Shown here piece by piece: positions 1 to 10,800 of a stretch of DNA of 64,000 nt. Each line of letters begins with the position of its first letter. Position 1 is the stretch's first letter. Both the position numbers and the translations under genes were made by a program. The notes below the pieces were generated by a model. The model made no database searches. It saw only the letters and a list, made by a program, of their open reading frames with translations, and was not told the DNA's origin. This DNA is from Candidatus Sulfotelmatobacter sp. (GTDB lineage Bacteria; Acidobacteriota; Terriglobia; Terriglobales; Acidobacteriaceae): positions 142,685-206,684 of the forward strand of contig JAOAPI010000171.1 in assembly GCA_025462865.1 (NCBI GenBank), read 5' to 3'.

Positions 1-624
1 GCGTCCAGTGGCGGCAACGCGAAAGCGTACAGCTGCGACGTCGCCCAGCAGGACAGCGTTGAGGCCGCTTTTCACCAGGTATTTCAAGACGGACAGGTCG
101 ACATCCTGGTGAACAATGCCGGAATCTCTCACGTAGGCAATCTTGAAGGCACTCCAGAGTCCGATTTTGACAAAGTTTTTTGCGTCAATGTAAAGGGCAT
201 GTACAACTGCATGCACGCCTCCGTGGCCCACATGAAAGCCAACGGCGGCGGCATCATCCTGAATATGGCGTCTATCGCCGGAACATCGGGCCTCTCCGAT
301 CGTTTTGCTTATTCCATGAGTAAGGGCGCGGTGGTGGCGATGACATATTCCGTGGCCAAGGACTACCTGGCCCACAACATCCGCTGCAATTGCATTTCGC
401 CCGCCAGGGTGCATACTCCATTTGTCGACGGTTACCTGCACCGTAATTACCCCGGTAAAGAAGAAGAGATGTTTAAAAAGCTGGAACAATCGCAGCCTAT
501 CGGCAGAATGGCGGAGCCGGAGGAGATCGCAGCGCTGGCTCTTTATCTTTGCTCGGAGGAAGCGGCATTCATCACGGGGTCGGACTATCCGATTGACGGA
601 GGTTTCCTGAATCTGCGCGGCTGA
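1..624 (+). CDS. SDR-family oxidoreductase, 5' truncated by the window edge
   Basis: The frame is open from base 1, so the N-terminal Rossmann glycine motif lies outside the window. Visible are the NNAG motif, the catalytic serine region (NMASIAG), the YSMSKG Tyr-x-x-x-Lys pair, and a classical SDR C-terminus ending in a DGG motif. Short-chain dehydrogenases use NAD(P)H on hydroxyl or keto groups. The next two genes are an L-fucose-dehydrogenase-like SDR and a FucP-type permease. On that context I infer a 2-keto-3-deoxy-L-fuconate dehydrogenase-like step of oxidative fucose catabolism. Family membership is secure; the substrate is inferred from neighbours only. Confidence 0.85.
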   Translation, partial: ASSGGNAKAYSCDVAQQDSVEAAFHQVFQDGQVDILVNNAGISHVGNLEGTPESDFDKVFCVNVKGMYNCMHASVAHMKANGGGIILNMASIAGTSGLSDRFAYSMSKGAVVAMTYSVAKDYLAHNIRCNCISPARVHTPFVDGYLHRNYPGKEEEMFKKLEQSQPIGRMAEPEEIAALALYLCSEEAAFITGSDYPIDGGFLNLRG

Positions 625-692
625 AGTCTTTGATCAGTGCCGCGAGAGGGATGAGCCGGATCTCGGAACAAACTTTCATCACCGGTCTGTAA

Positions 693-1493
<801 letters not shown>

Positions 1494-1503
1494 CAGGAGG
1501 GAT

Positions 1504-2820
1504 ATGACGAAACCGTCCGTGCCGATTACGGAGCGCCGCTATATTTTGCCATTTATTCTGGTCACCAGCCTGTTTTTTCTGTGGGCGTTCGGCGTCAATC
1601 TTAACGACATTCTGATTCCTCATCTCAAGAAGGGATTCCACCTTTCGGACTTTCGGTCCTCGCTGATCCAGACGGCATTTTTCGGAGGATATTTTCTAGC
1701 GGCCCTGCCGGCTGGCTGGTTGATGGAGAAGATCGGCTACAAGCGAGGGATCCTGGTCGGTTTGCTGACCTGCGCCACGGGGTCTCTGTTGTTCATTCCC
1801 GCAGCGTCGGTCAGACTGTACGGATTTTTCCTATTCGCATTGTTTGTTATGGCGTGTGGTCAGGGAGTTCTGGAAGTGGCGGCCAATCCCTACGTGACGA
1901 TCCTCGGCCCTCCTGAGAGCTCGGAGCGTCGCCTGAATTTTGCCCAATCTTTCAACTCCGTCGGAGCTGTCGTCACGCCAATCTTTGGCGCTGCCTTCAT
2001 CCTCTCCGGGGTCGAGTATTCGCGTACGCAGCTAGCCGGCATGACTCCCGCTCAGCTGCAAGCTTACGAGATAGCCGAGGCGAACACTGTAAAAGGGCCT
2101 TATCTGGTGATCGCGGCACTCTTTCTTGCGGTGGCCGCGCTGATCTTCTTTTCCCAGTTGCCGGAAGTTCGCGAGGAAGGCGACGCCGAACCAATACCGA
2201 ATGCTGCTGAGGGCTTGCGGGGATTGTGGCCGTATAAACATCTACTGAAGGGTGTGCTCGCCCAGTTTTTCTACGTAGGGGCGCAGGTGGGCGTGGCCAG
2301 TTTCGTAATTCGTTTTGCGCAGTACAGCATGCCGGGATTACCCGAGAAGCAGGCGGCAAATTATCTGAAGCTGCATCTGCTTGGATTTATGATCGGCAGA
2401 TTCGCCGGTTCGGCGATGATGAAACGCATCCCAGCGTCCCGCATGTTATCGCTGTTCGGAATGTCGGCCTTGCTTTGCCTTACGGTCGTGCTGCTTGGCA
2501 CAGGAGTGGCTCCGATGTGGGCTCTGGTTCTGCTCGGATTCTTTCATTCGATCATGTTCCCAACAATTTTCGCCCTGAGCCTTAAGCACCTCGGCCCCCA
2601 TACAAAGCTGGGTTCGTCTTTATTAGTCATGTCCATTATCGGCGGCGCCGTCTTTCCGGCGCTTATGGGCTATATCTCTGATGTGAGCACCATTCGCAAT
2701 GCGTTTTGGGTTCCGTTCTTCTGCCACCTTTATGTGCTGTATTTCGCGGCCCGTGGCTACCGTCCGGCTCTTGATTTGCCACAACAAGCCGAGATGCGGA
2801 GCATCCCCGTCGAGAATTGA
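1504..2820 (+). CDS. fucP: FucP-type L-fucose:proton symporter (MFS)
   Basis: A 438-residue major facilitator protein, the same length as E. coli FucP, with about 12 hydrophobic segments. It keeps the two acidic residues known to be essential in FucP: D35 in NLNDILIP and E124 in VLEVAANPYV. The family block GPPESSERRLNFAQSFNS is also present. It should import L-fucose or a related sugar with protons across the inner membrane. A perfect AGGAGG ribosome site sits just before the ATG, between it and the stop of the preceding SDR, which supports co-translation. Substrate specificity within the FucP/GluP branch cannot be fixed by eye. Confidence 0.88.
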   Translation: MTKPSVPITERRYILPFILVTSLFFLWAFGVNLNDILIPHLKKGFHLSDFRSSLIQTAFFGGYFLAALPAGWLMEKIGYKRGILVGLLTCATGSLLFIPAASVRLYGFFLFALFVMACGQGVLEVAANPYVTILGPPESSERRLNFAQSFNSVGAVVTPIFGAAFILSGVEYSRTQLAGMTPAQLQAYEIAEANTVKGPYLVIAALFLAVAALIFFSQLPEVREEGDAEPIPNAAEGLRGLWPYKHLLKGVLAQFFYVGAQVGVASFVIRFAQYSMPGLPEKQAANYLKLHLLGFMIGRFAGSAMMKRIPASRMLSLFGMSALLCLTVVLLGTGVAPMWALVLLGFFHSIMFPTIFALSLKHLGPHTKLGSSLLVMSIIGGAVFPALMGYISDVSTIRNAFWVPFFCHLYVLYFAARGYRPALDLPQQAEMRSIPVEN

Positions 2821-3037
2821 AGCCGTACAGGCCACATAAGGCAGCATCCCTTCGTCAGGTTCCGCTGACTCATAGTCCGGAAAATGACCGACTGATCTGC
2901 CTTCCATTCACCCCGAACCAACGCGCTGCCTCTTTCGGGCATCAAAGTTCGAACGTTTGAGGCTTTGAGGATCGGCATCTCGCTCGACCGAACGGACCGC
3001 GAGTCGATGCTCGCTTGGCCCACACCCCTGGCCTTCT

Positions 3038-5986
3038 ATGCGTTTTTGCAGATTGATTGTGCTCTGTTTGGCGACTCTTACCCAAGCCCAGCTTGGGGGG
3101 AATGGGTCTCCCGCCGTGTACGAAGGTCAGACCGTGACTGCGGTCGACCTGATCAGCAATCCCCATCGCAACCTTGAGCCCCTTCGCGGAGTGGCGCTGC
3201 AGAAAGCAGGAGAGCCTTATTCACAGGCGAAAGTTGATGCGAGCATCCAGGCACTTCAGAAAGCCGGAGGCTTCCCCAAGGTCACGGTGAACGTTGTCCC
3301 GGAGCTGTCCGGAGTTCGAGTTAGTTTCCTGCTCGAGCCCGCCTATTACCTTGGAATAGTCGAGTTTCCCGGAGCCGACAAGGCTTTTCCATATACGCGA
3401 TTGCTGCAGGTAGCGAACTTCGCGGACGAAGATCCCTACGATTCCGCCCGCGTCGAGCTCGCGCAGCAAGCACTGCAGGAATTCCTCAAACGCAACGGCT
3501 ACTTTCAGGCAACAATACGAACCGACAATCAGATCGACGATGCTCACCAACTGGTGAATGTCAGCTTCAATGTAAAACTTGGTAAACGTGCCAAGATCGC
3601 TGAAGTTACGATTGCCGGGGATGATATTCAAAAAGCGGGCGGCGGCGAGGCTTCCCGCCTGCTCCATTCAACTCGCACCCTGCGGGCCCGTCTTACCGGA
3701 GGCCTGCTCAAGTCCGGCAAGCCCTACACCCCGGAACGCATAAAGGCAGCTACTGCCCTCATCAGGGGGGAACTCTCACGGCAGCATCGCCTGGCAAGCA
3801 ATGTGCAAGAAAATCCCCCGCAGTACATTGCCGCCACCAACCGGGTCGAGGTTTCGTTCAAAGTTGAGCTTGGACCCATCGTGACAGTCCGCACCACCGG
3901 CGCCAAGCTGTCATTTCTACCTTTTCTCTCGGGGCGGCAGATCAAGAAGCTGATTCCTATTTACTCTGAACGAGCCATCGACCGCGATCTGGTTGAAGAA
4001 GGACAGCAGAACCTGATCGACTACTTCCAGAAAAAGGGATATTTCGACGTTGGAGTGAAGATCAACTTCAGCCGGCAACCCGATCAGATCACACTCGTCT
4101 ACGAAATCGACCGCGGCAAGAAACACAAGGTTAGCGACATCTTATTCCACGGTAATAATCAAATCTCCGCTCAGGATCTGCTCGCCCAAGTCGTCGTGAA
4201 GAAAGCCCACATCCTAACCCATGGCAGCATCAGCCAGAAACTTTTGAAACAGAGCGTCTCGAACCTGGAGGCGCTCTACCGTGACAAGGGATATGAGGAC
4301 GTCAAGATCAATTCTCGCGTCATTGACCACGAGCCCAAACTCGATATCGCCTTCGAAATCGTAGAGGGTCCGCAGACCATCGTCGGAGATGTCAATGTCG
4401 CGGGCAACAATAACATTCCGCAGGATCAGCTGACGCCTTCCAAGAAACTCGCATTGCGTTCGGGCGCGCCCTATTCTCCGCGTCTGCTCTCAGAAGATCG
4501 CAACCGCATCTCCGCTACTTATCTGAATCGTGGCTATCTCAACGCCGAAGTGAAGGCAAGCGTGAAACGCCATGCCGACGATCCTCACCGGGTCGACGTG
4601 ACCTATGCCATCACCGAACATCAGCTCGTGAGTATTGGGGAAGTTGTTTACCTCGGAGAAAAGCAAACTCGGCGGTCTCTCATCGAAAAGACTGCACAAT
4701 TGCCCAGCAAAGCTCCCATGCAACGCGTGCAAATGCTCGCCGCGGAAACGCGTCTCTACGACTTGAACATCTTCGACTGGTCAAGCGTAGCACCGCGAAA
4801 GCCCATTACGGATCAAGACGAGGAGGCTGCGCTGGTCAAAGTGCATGAGATGAAACGCAATGAAATCATTTATGGTTTCGGCTTCGAAGTATCTCATCGC
4901 GGCGGCAATGTTCCTTCCGGCACGGTTGCCGTCCCCGGCTTGCCGCCCGTCAATCTAGGCGGCAACAAGATTGCGCCCAGCCAGTCAACTTTTGCCAGCC
5001 CGCGCGGTTCCATCGAGTTCAACCGGCGCAATATGCGCGGACTCGGTGAAACCATAAGCGCAACTCTTCTGCTCTCGCGTCTCGATCAGCGCGCCCTTAC
5101 CACCTACGCGCAGCCGCATTTCATTGGTTCGCAATGGAGCTCACTCAGCAGCCTTTCCATTGAACGTACAACTGAAAATCCTCTGTTCGCCGCCCGACTT
5201 GGCGATGTCTCGTTTCAGGTGGAACGCCTTATCAGTCGCAAGAGCAATACACGCCTGCAAATTCGCTATGACTTCAACAGAACGTCGCTGTCGCAGTTAT
5301 TGATTCCAGCTCTCGTGTTGCAACAGGACCGCAATGTCCACCTTTCCACTTTTTCGGGTACGCTGATTCGCGATACGCGCGACAAGCCTCTGGATGCGCA
5401 TCGGGGCATGTTCGGAACCCTCAACCTGGGGATCACGCCGACGGCACTCGGCTCCAGCGCAAACTTCGGCCGGCTCTTCGGGCAGTTCGCCACTTACAAG
5501 CAGTTGCACTCTGTCGTCTTCGCGAATAGCATTCGTCTCGGTCTCGCGAAATCTTTCGCCAGTAGCTTCATTCCTACAAGCCAGCTTTACTTTTCGGGTG
5601 GAGGCACATCTCTCCGCAGCTTTCCGATCGATGAGGCCGGACCGCAGCGCATTGTGCCTTTCTGCAGCGGTCTGCAAAACCAGACGGGGTGCGTCAATGT
5701 CACTGTCCCAGTGGGAGGACGCGAGCTTTTCATCCTGAATTCGGAAGTACGTTTTCCCCTTCGCATTATGAAAGCACTTGGTAGTGTCGTGTTCTATGAC
5801 GGAGGCAACGTTTATAGCGCGATCAATCTGCCCAACACCTTTAACAATTACACCAACACCGTTGGATTCGGTCTCCGCTATTCAACCCCAATCGGCCCCA
5901 TCAGAGTCGACATAGGCCACAACCTCAATCCCGTTCCCGGCATCAACCCCACGCAGTATTACATTACCCTGGGGCAGGCTTTTTAG
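3038..5986 (+). CDS. tamA: Omp85-family outer-membrane protein, TamA/BamA-like
   Basis: 982 residues. A short hydrophobic signal peptide is followed by a series of POTRA-like repeats to about residue 590, marked by recurring GxPY, GYF and GNN patterns. From about residue 605 to the end there is a beta-barrel (bacterial surface antigen, D15) domain with alternating aromatic strands ending in GQAF. Omp85 proteins insert or translocate proteins at the outer membrane. The next gene, 8 nt away, encodes TamB, so the TamA role is favoured over BamA. The POTRA region is longer than the three POTRAs of proteobacterial TamA, so it could be a BamA/TamA hybrid type. The exact start is uncertain because no good ribosome site is visible. 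Confidence 0.88.
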   Translation: MRFCRLIVLCLATLTQAQLGGNGSPAVYEGQTVTAVDLISNPHRNLEPLRGVALQKAGEPYSQAKVDASIQALQKAGGFPKVTVNVVPELSGVRVSFLLEPAYYLGIVEFPGADKAFPYTRLLQVANFADEDPYDSARVELAQQALQEFLKRNGYFQATIRTDNQIDDAHQLVNVSFNVKLGKRAKIAEVTIAGDDIQKAGGGEASRLLHSTRTLRARLTGGLLKSGKPYTPERIKAATALIRGELSRQHRLASNVQENPPQYIAATNRVEVSFKVELGPIVTVRTTGAKLSFLPFLSGRQIKKLIPIYSERAIDRDLVEEGQQNLIDYFQKKGYFDVGVKINFSRQPDQITLVYEIDRGKKHKVSDILFHGNNQISAQDLLAQVVVKKAHILTHGSISQKLLKQSVSNLEALYRDKGYEDVKINSRVIDHEPKLDIAFEIVEGPQTIVGDVNVAGNNNIPQDQLTPSKKLALRSGAPYSPRLLSEDRNRISATYLNRGYLNAEVKASVKRHADDPHRVDVTYAITEHQLVSIGEVVYLGEKQTRRSLIEKTAQLPSKAPMQRVQMLAAETRLYDLNIFDWSSVAPRKPITDQDEEAALVKVHEMKRNEIIYGFGFEVSHRGGNVPSGTVAVPGLPPVNLGGNKIAPSQSTFASPRGSIEFNRRNMRGLGETISATLLLSRLDQRALTTYAQPHFIGSQWSSLSSLSIERTTENPLFAARLGDVSFQVERLISRKSNTRLQIRYDFNRTSLSQLLIPALVLQQDRNVHLSTFSGTLIRDTRDKPLDAHRGMFGTLNLGITPTALGSSANFGRLFGQFATYKQLHSVVFANSIRLGLAKSFASSFIPTSQLYFSGGGTSLRSFPIDEAGPQRIVPFCSGLQNQTGCVNVTVPVGGRELFILNSEVRFPLRIMKALGSVVFYDGGNVYSAINLPNTFNNYTNTVGFGLRYSTPIGPIRVDIGHNLNPVPGINPTQYYITLGQAF

Positions 5987-5994
5987 GAGAAGTC

Positions 5995-8900
5995 ATGCAA
6001 TCGCGGAAAATTGTTGGATGGGTCCTCGCCGCGCTTGTCGCGTTAATCGCGGTCGTTGGTATTGGCGGATATTTGTATTTGAAAAGCAGCGCTTTCCAGC
6101 GGTACGCATTGCGCAAGATCGTGGATGCAACTCAACAGGCCACTGGCGGAAAAACCACGATCCGCGCCCTCGACTTCAACCTCTCCAGTCTCACCGCGCA
6201 TCTTTACAACATCACTGTGCACGGCACGGAATCTGCGGGCGAGCCCCCGCTCCTGAAAATCGATAAATTAACAGTGGTTCTCAAAATTCAATCTGCTCTT
6301 CACCGGCAAGTGAACCTGCGAGAACTCATTGTTGAGCACCCGGTTGTGAACCTGCGCGTCGACAATGCAGGCCGCAGCAATCTACCCACCGCTGCTCCAA
6401 CTCAAAGCAGTTCGCATTCGAACATCTTCGATCTTGCAGTCCGGCATGCCCAAATAATCCAGGGCGAAGTTAGTTATAACGATAAAAAAACCCCGATGGA
6501 TGCTGATCTCTACAATCTTGCTGCCGACGTCCACTTTGACATTCTTGCGACACGCTACGCCGGCTCGATTTCATATGACAGCGGCCACCTGCATTACGGG
6601 CAATATGCACCTCTGCCTCACAGTTTCCAGGCGAAGTTCGGCGCTACGCCCTCCGACCTGTCGATTGAATCCGCTGTGATGAACGTGGGAAACTCCATCG
6701 CTTCCGTTAGGGCGACTCTAAGCAACTATGCCAATCCCAAGGTTGCGGGCGACTACAACATCCGCCTCAACACGCAAGACTTTGCCTCCATGGCGCCGGC
6801 CTATAAGCCCTCCGGAGAGCTCTCATTCATTGGACAAATTCACTACCGGAATCTCCCTCAGCAGTCCATGTTGCGCAGTTTGGTTGTTGAGGGCGAGATT
6901 GCCAGTGAAGCACTTTCTTCTGCAACTCCGAGTGGACGTGTCTCGGTCAACAAGTTAAAAGGGAAGTATCAGCTCGCGAATGGGGCCCTGCAAGCGAACG
7001 GCATCGAATTCGATTCCCTGGGCGGACACGTCAATGCAAACCTCAACGTCCGCGATTTCGACACCACTCCGTCTGGCCGCCTGAAAGCAGCTTTGCATAA
7101 TGTTTCGCTGCACTCCGCCCAGCAAACCTTTCGTCCGGAGCTAAAGCAGGTTGCCGTCTCCGGAGCTCTCAACGGCACTACCGATGCATCATGGACCGGC
7201 AGCGTGAGCAACGTTCAGGTCCGCTCCGATCTCACCGTGAGCGGTGCGGCCAAAAATGGCGCACGACCGTCCGCTAACCAGATTCCGGTCGACGGCGTTA
7301 TTCACGCTACTTACGATGGGGCTCGCAACGCGCTTACACTCCGGCAGTCCAACCTGCGTATTCCGTCAGCAACTCTGACCGCGGACGGCGAACTTAGCAA
7401 TCGATCCAACTTGCGCGTGGGGGCAAATACCACGGATCTACATCAGCTGGAATCACTCGCCTCCGTCTTTCGAAATAACGATTCCACGCTGCCACCGGTT
7501 TCAGGATCTGCGACGTTAAGCGCGACTGTACACGGCACATTGACTAAGCCCCAAATCGCCGCGCAGGTCTCTGCGCACGATCTAAATGTCCAAGGCAGCC
7601 AGTGGAGCAGCGCCCAAGCGAATCTTGCCGCGAATTTCTCCCAGATCATCATTACAAACGGCTCGCTGGTAAGCGCGCAACGTGGTCGTGCATCCTTTAA
7701 CGCGACGGTCGCACTCAATGACTGGTCATATCTCCCCGCTAATTCCGTGAAGGCGAATGTCTCCGTCCAACAGATTTCAATCGCCGGGCTCGAACGCTTG
7801 GCCAATGTGCAATATCCGGTAAGCGGAGATCTTGACGCCGATGTCTCGATCACCGGCTCTCAACTAGACCCGCAAGGTTCTGGCAAGCTGCAGATCGCGA
7901 ACGCTCGCGCCTATGGTGAAACGTTCCAGACTTTCGCAGCACAATTTCACACCGAGCACGCGTCGATTGTGTCGTCTCTCAATGTCGCATTACCTGCGGG
8001 CTCCGCCAATGCGAACCTTTCTTACACTCCTAAGACAAAGGCATACACAGTCAGCCTCAACGCGCCCGCGCTGGTCTTACAAAAGCTGCACAGCGTGCAA
8101 GAAAAAAACATGGCGCTCTCGGGAACTCTTACGGCCACAGTCAATGGGCACGGGACTGTGGATGATCCTCAACTGAGCGCGACGCTACAGTTGCCGCAAC
8201 TCGCGATTCGCGATAAATCCATTTCAAACATTAACGCCGAACTCCAGGTCGTTAATCACAAAGGGAACCTCGCGCTAAATTCGAAAGTTATCGATTCGTC
8301 CGTGCAGGCGCGAGGCAGCATCAATCTCACTGGCAACTACTATGCCGAGGCATCCCTCGAGACTACTGCCATCCCTCTCGACGTGCTGATGGCCACTTAT
8401 CTCCCGAGCGTGCCGCAGGGCTTTCAGGGTCAAACTGAATTTCACGCGACCCTGAAAGGCCCGCTAAAAGACAAGACTCAGCTTGAAGCCCACCTCACGA
8501 TTCCCACGCTGAGTGCCACTTACCAATCCTTGCAGATTGGTATTGCGTCACCCATCCATGCTGACTACGCCCATTCCGTCTTTACTTTGCAACCCGCGGA
8601 AATTCGGGGCACCGGAACCTCGCTTCGCCTGCAGGGTAGCGTTCCGTTCGCCGGAAACACCGCTCCCAGCCTGACCGCGGAAGGCACCATGGATGTGCGC
8701 ATCCTGCGAATCGTCTCACCCGACACACGAAGTTCCGGCACAGTGACATTTGATATTCGCGCAACAGGAACCGCGCAGAATCCCAGCGTAAATGGCCAGC
8801 TTCGATTGCAGGATGTCGCGATCGTCTACCCCGGAGCTCCGGTGGGAATGGAGAAGCTGAATGGCACGCTCGACCTGAACCAGCAGAGAGTCCAAATTAC

Positions 8901-9909
8901 AAAGCTCACAGGGTTGGTGAACGGAGGAGATATTTCCGTGGGAGGATCGATCGCCTACCGTCCCAGCCTGCAATTCGATCTTGCGCTGCAAGGCAAGTCC
9001 ATCCGCCTGCGCTACCCGGACGGCACCAGAACGTCGCTCGACGGCAGCCTTGCGTTTACCGGAAATAAAGAATCGTCCACGCTTGGCGGACGCGTGCTGA
9101 TCGGCTCTTTGTCTTTTACTCCCGATTTCGATCTCGCCAGCTTCGCGGACCAATTTAGCGCCACCACCGCGACGCCCGCCCAGCCGGGCTTTGCCGATAC
9201 CATCAACCTTGCGATCGCAGTGCAATCCAAAGACAACCTCAGCGCTTACAGTTCGCAAGTGAGCCTTGAAGGCAACGTCAATCTGAAAGTTGGGGGCACC
9301 GCCGCCGACCCTGTCATCACCGGACGAACCGATCTGACTTCCGGGGAACTTTTCTATCGCAATGTTCGCTATCAGTTGCAGCGCGGCATTATCGCTTTCA
9401 ACGATCCCAACCAGACCAACCCCACGCTCGATGTCTCGGTCAGTACCACCGTTGAGCAATATAACCTCACACTGAATATGCGTGGACCGTTCGACAAGCT
9501 GACTACGGCATACGTTTCGGATCCCCCTTTGCCGACAGCCGACATCATCAATCTGATTGCGCGCGGCAAGACCACGCAGGAATCCGCTGCCTCCAGCCAG
9601 AGCACCGACTCGATGATTGCCTCGCAAGCCGCCAGTCAGTTCACCGGCAGCGTGCAGAGACTCGCGGGCATTTCGAGTCTACAGATCGATCCACTGATTG
9701 GCGGCAACAATCCGAATCCCTCTGCCCGCATCGCCATACAGCAGCGCGTCACCAAGAATTTCCTGTTCACTTTCTCGACCGATGTTTCGGAACCCGGAAG
9801 CGAAGTGGTTCAAGGCGAATATCAACTCAACAAGCGCTGGTCGGTAAGCACAACTCGCGACCAGGTCGGTGGAGTGTCTATAGATGGCCGTCTTCATACT
9901 CGTTTTTGA
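5995..9909 (+). CDS. tamB: Translocation and assembly module protein TamB (DUF490)
   Basis: 1304 residues. An N-terminal membrane anchor at residues 8-30 is followed by a very long beta-rich region of AsmA/TamB type with repeated LxGxLxATVxG patterns. The conserved DUF490 C-terminal domain runs over about the last 330 residues, with SGELFYRNVRYQL, DPPLPTADIINLIARG and the terminal GRLHTRF. TamB spans the periplasm and works with an Omp85 partner in outer-membrane assembly and probably phospholipid transport. The ribosome site AGGAGA overlaps the stop region of the upstream Omp85 gene, so the two are translationally coupled. Length and architecture are typical of the family. Confidence 0.93.
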   Translation: MQSRKIVGWVLAALVALIAVVGIGGYLYLKSSAFQRYALRKIVDATQQATGGKTTIRALDFNLSSLTAHLYNITVHGTESAGEPPLLKIDKLTVVLKIQSALHRQVNLRELIVEHPVVNLRVDNAGRSNLPTAAPTQSSSHSNIFDLAVRHAQIIQGEVSYNDKKTPMDADLYNLAADVHFDILATRYAGSISYDSGHLHYGQYAPLPHSFQAKFGATPSDLSIESAVMNVGNSIASVRATLSNYANPKVAGDYNIRLNTQDFASMAPAYKPSGELSFIGQIHYRNLPQQSMLRSLVVEGEIASEALSSATPSGRVSVNKLKGKYQLANGALQANGIEFDSLGGHVNANLNVRDFDTTPSGRLKAALHNVSLHSAQQTFRPELKQVAVSGALNGTTDASWTGSVSNVQVRSDLTVSGAAKNGARPSANQIPVDGVIHATYDGARNALTLRQSNLRIPSATLTADGELSNRSNLRVGANTTDLHQLESLASVFRNNDSTLPPVSGSATLSATVHGTLTKPQIAAQVSAHDLNVQGSQWSSAQANLAANFSQIIITNGSLVSAQRGRASFNATVALNDWSYLPANSVKANVSVQQISIAGLERLANVQYPVSGDLDADVSITGSQLDPQGSGKLQIANARAYGETFQTFAAQFHTEHASIVSSLNVALPAGSANANLSYTPKTKAYTVSLNAPALVLQKLHSVQEKNMALSGTLTATVNGHGTVDDPQLSATLQLPQLAIRDKSISNINAELQVVNHKGNLALNSKVIDSSVQARGSINLTGNYYAEASLETTAIPLDVLMATYLPSVPQGFQGQTEFHATLKGPLKDKTQLEAHLTIPTLSATYQSLQIGIASPIHADYAHSVFTLQPAEIRGTGTSLRLQGSVPFAGNTAPSLTAEGTMDVRILRIVSPDTRSSGTVTFDIRATGTAQNPSVNGQLRLQDVAIVYPGAPVGMEKLNGTLDLNQQRVQITKLTGLVNGGDISVGGSIAYRPSLQFDLALQGKSIRLRYPDGTRTSLDGSLAFTGNKESSTLGGRVLIGSLSFTPDFDLASFADQFSATTATPAQPGFADTINLAIAVQSKDNLSAYSSQVSLEGNVNLKVGGTAADPVITGRTDLTSGELFYRNVRYQLQRGIIAFNDPNQTNPTLDVSVSTTVEQYNLTLNMRGPFDKLTTAYVSDPPLPTADIINLIARGKTTQESAASSQSTDSMIASQAASQFTGSVQRLAGISSLQIDPLIGGNNPNPSARIAIQQRVTKNFLFTFSTDVSEPGSEVVQGEYQLNKRWSVSTTRDQVGGVSIDGRLHTRF

Positions 9910-9947
9910 CGACAGCGTACGGGTGTTAAGTGTCGCGAAGAAGACCC

Positions 9948-10427
9948 TCAGCGGCGGCTCTTAAAGAACGTTTGCAGCAGTTCGACGCAACGGCCGGCCA
10001 ACACTCCGCTGCGGACTTCCATCCGATGATTCAGTTGAGGATGGTTCAGCACCTGCATCACTGATTGCACCGCACCCGCTTTAGGATCGTCCGCGCCATA
10101 AACTAACCGACTGATTCGGGCATGCACCAGCGCTCCGGCACACATTGGGCAAGGCTCGATCGTCGCAAACAGCTCACACTCGGCGAGCCGGTGGTTACCG
10201 ATAGCAGCGCCCGCTTCGCGCAGCGCCACAATCTCAGCGTGCGCAGTGGGATCAGAGTCGTCGATGTTGCGGTTCCATCCCCGGCCCACGATGCGTCCGC
10301 CGCACACGACTATAGCCCCAACCGGAACCTCGCCTGCCTCGAGAGCGCGTTGCGCGGCCCGCAGGGCTTCCTCCATCCAGAGTTCATCAGGCTCGGCTGT
10401 TAGTGGCTGCTCGTTGGTTGTTGGCAA
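9948..10427 (-). CDS. tadA: tRNA-specific adenosine deaminase TadA
   Basis: A 159-residue cytidine/deoxycytidylate-deaminase fold protein. The zinc ligand and proton shuttle are H63-A-E65, and the second zinc motif is PC93PMC96. Next to these are the TadA-specific pieces EVPVGAIVV, WNRNIDDSDPTAHAE and GAVQSVMQVLNHPQLNHR. It converts A34 to inosine in the wobble position of tRNA-Arg(ACG). The matching tRNA-Arg with anticodon ACG is encoded in this window at 43476-43552. The start is a TTG with a GGGAG ribosome site six bases upstream; a shorter start at the ATG near 10376 is possible. It is convergent with tamB. Confidence 0.95.
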   Translation of the reverse strand: MPTTNEQPLTAEPDELWMEEALRAAQRALEAGEVPVGAIVVCGGRIVGRGWNRNIDDSDPTAHAEIVALREAGAAIGNHRLAECELFATIEPCPMCAGALVHARISRLVYGADDPKAGAVQSVMQVLNHPQLNHRMEVRSGVLAGRCVELLQTFFKSRR

Positions 10428-10519
10428 GGAACGCTCCCACGCAGCAGAGTATCACCCAGCTTCCAGTTGCATGGTGTGCGTGGCTCCGGGATTCAGGCTG
10501 AGGGCAGCGGTTCCTGCAC

Positions 10520-10675
10520 TCACATCACGCTGAGCACTGAGCGTACGGCATCGGGCAGCAAGGCTCGAACTAAAGCGGGCAACACGACCGTGATCACCGG
10601 ATAAGCAAGAACCAGGAGTGGCACCGCCAGCATCATGCGGGTTTTTGGACTTAAATTGGAGAAATAGGTTCGCAT
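10520..10675 (-). CDS. Small hydrophobic protein, 51 residues
   Basis: An unrecognised small protein with one long hydrophobic segment (roughly residues 14-36, rich in V, L, A and P) after a basic N-terminus, so probably a single-pass membrane peptide. The frame is open further upstream, but an ATG at 10675 preceded by AGAGAA at a suitable distance gives a compact start. It lies between tadA and the divergently transcribed NuoI-like gene. No functional inference is possible, and it could be a chance reading frame. Confidence 0.45.
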   Translation of the reverse strand: MRTYFSNLSPKTRMMLAVPLLVLAYPVITVVLPALVRALLPDAVRSVLSVM

Positions 10676-10800
10676 CGCATTCTCTGTTTTTAGATACGGA
10701 AGGGCATGCATAGAAGTTCCGTGGGACTGATTTCCAAAGATGGCTTGCCCAAGCCGGCTACTGGCAAGCGGCAACGGCTGAGTGTTATGCTTACCTCGTT

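Noticed and set aside
8716..9627. 303-residue minus-strand open frame
   Set aside because: Antisense shadow of the tamB C-terminal domain; no protein-like pattern.
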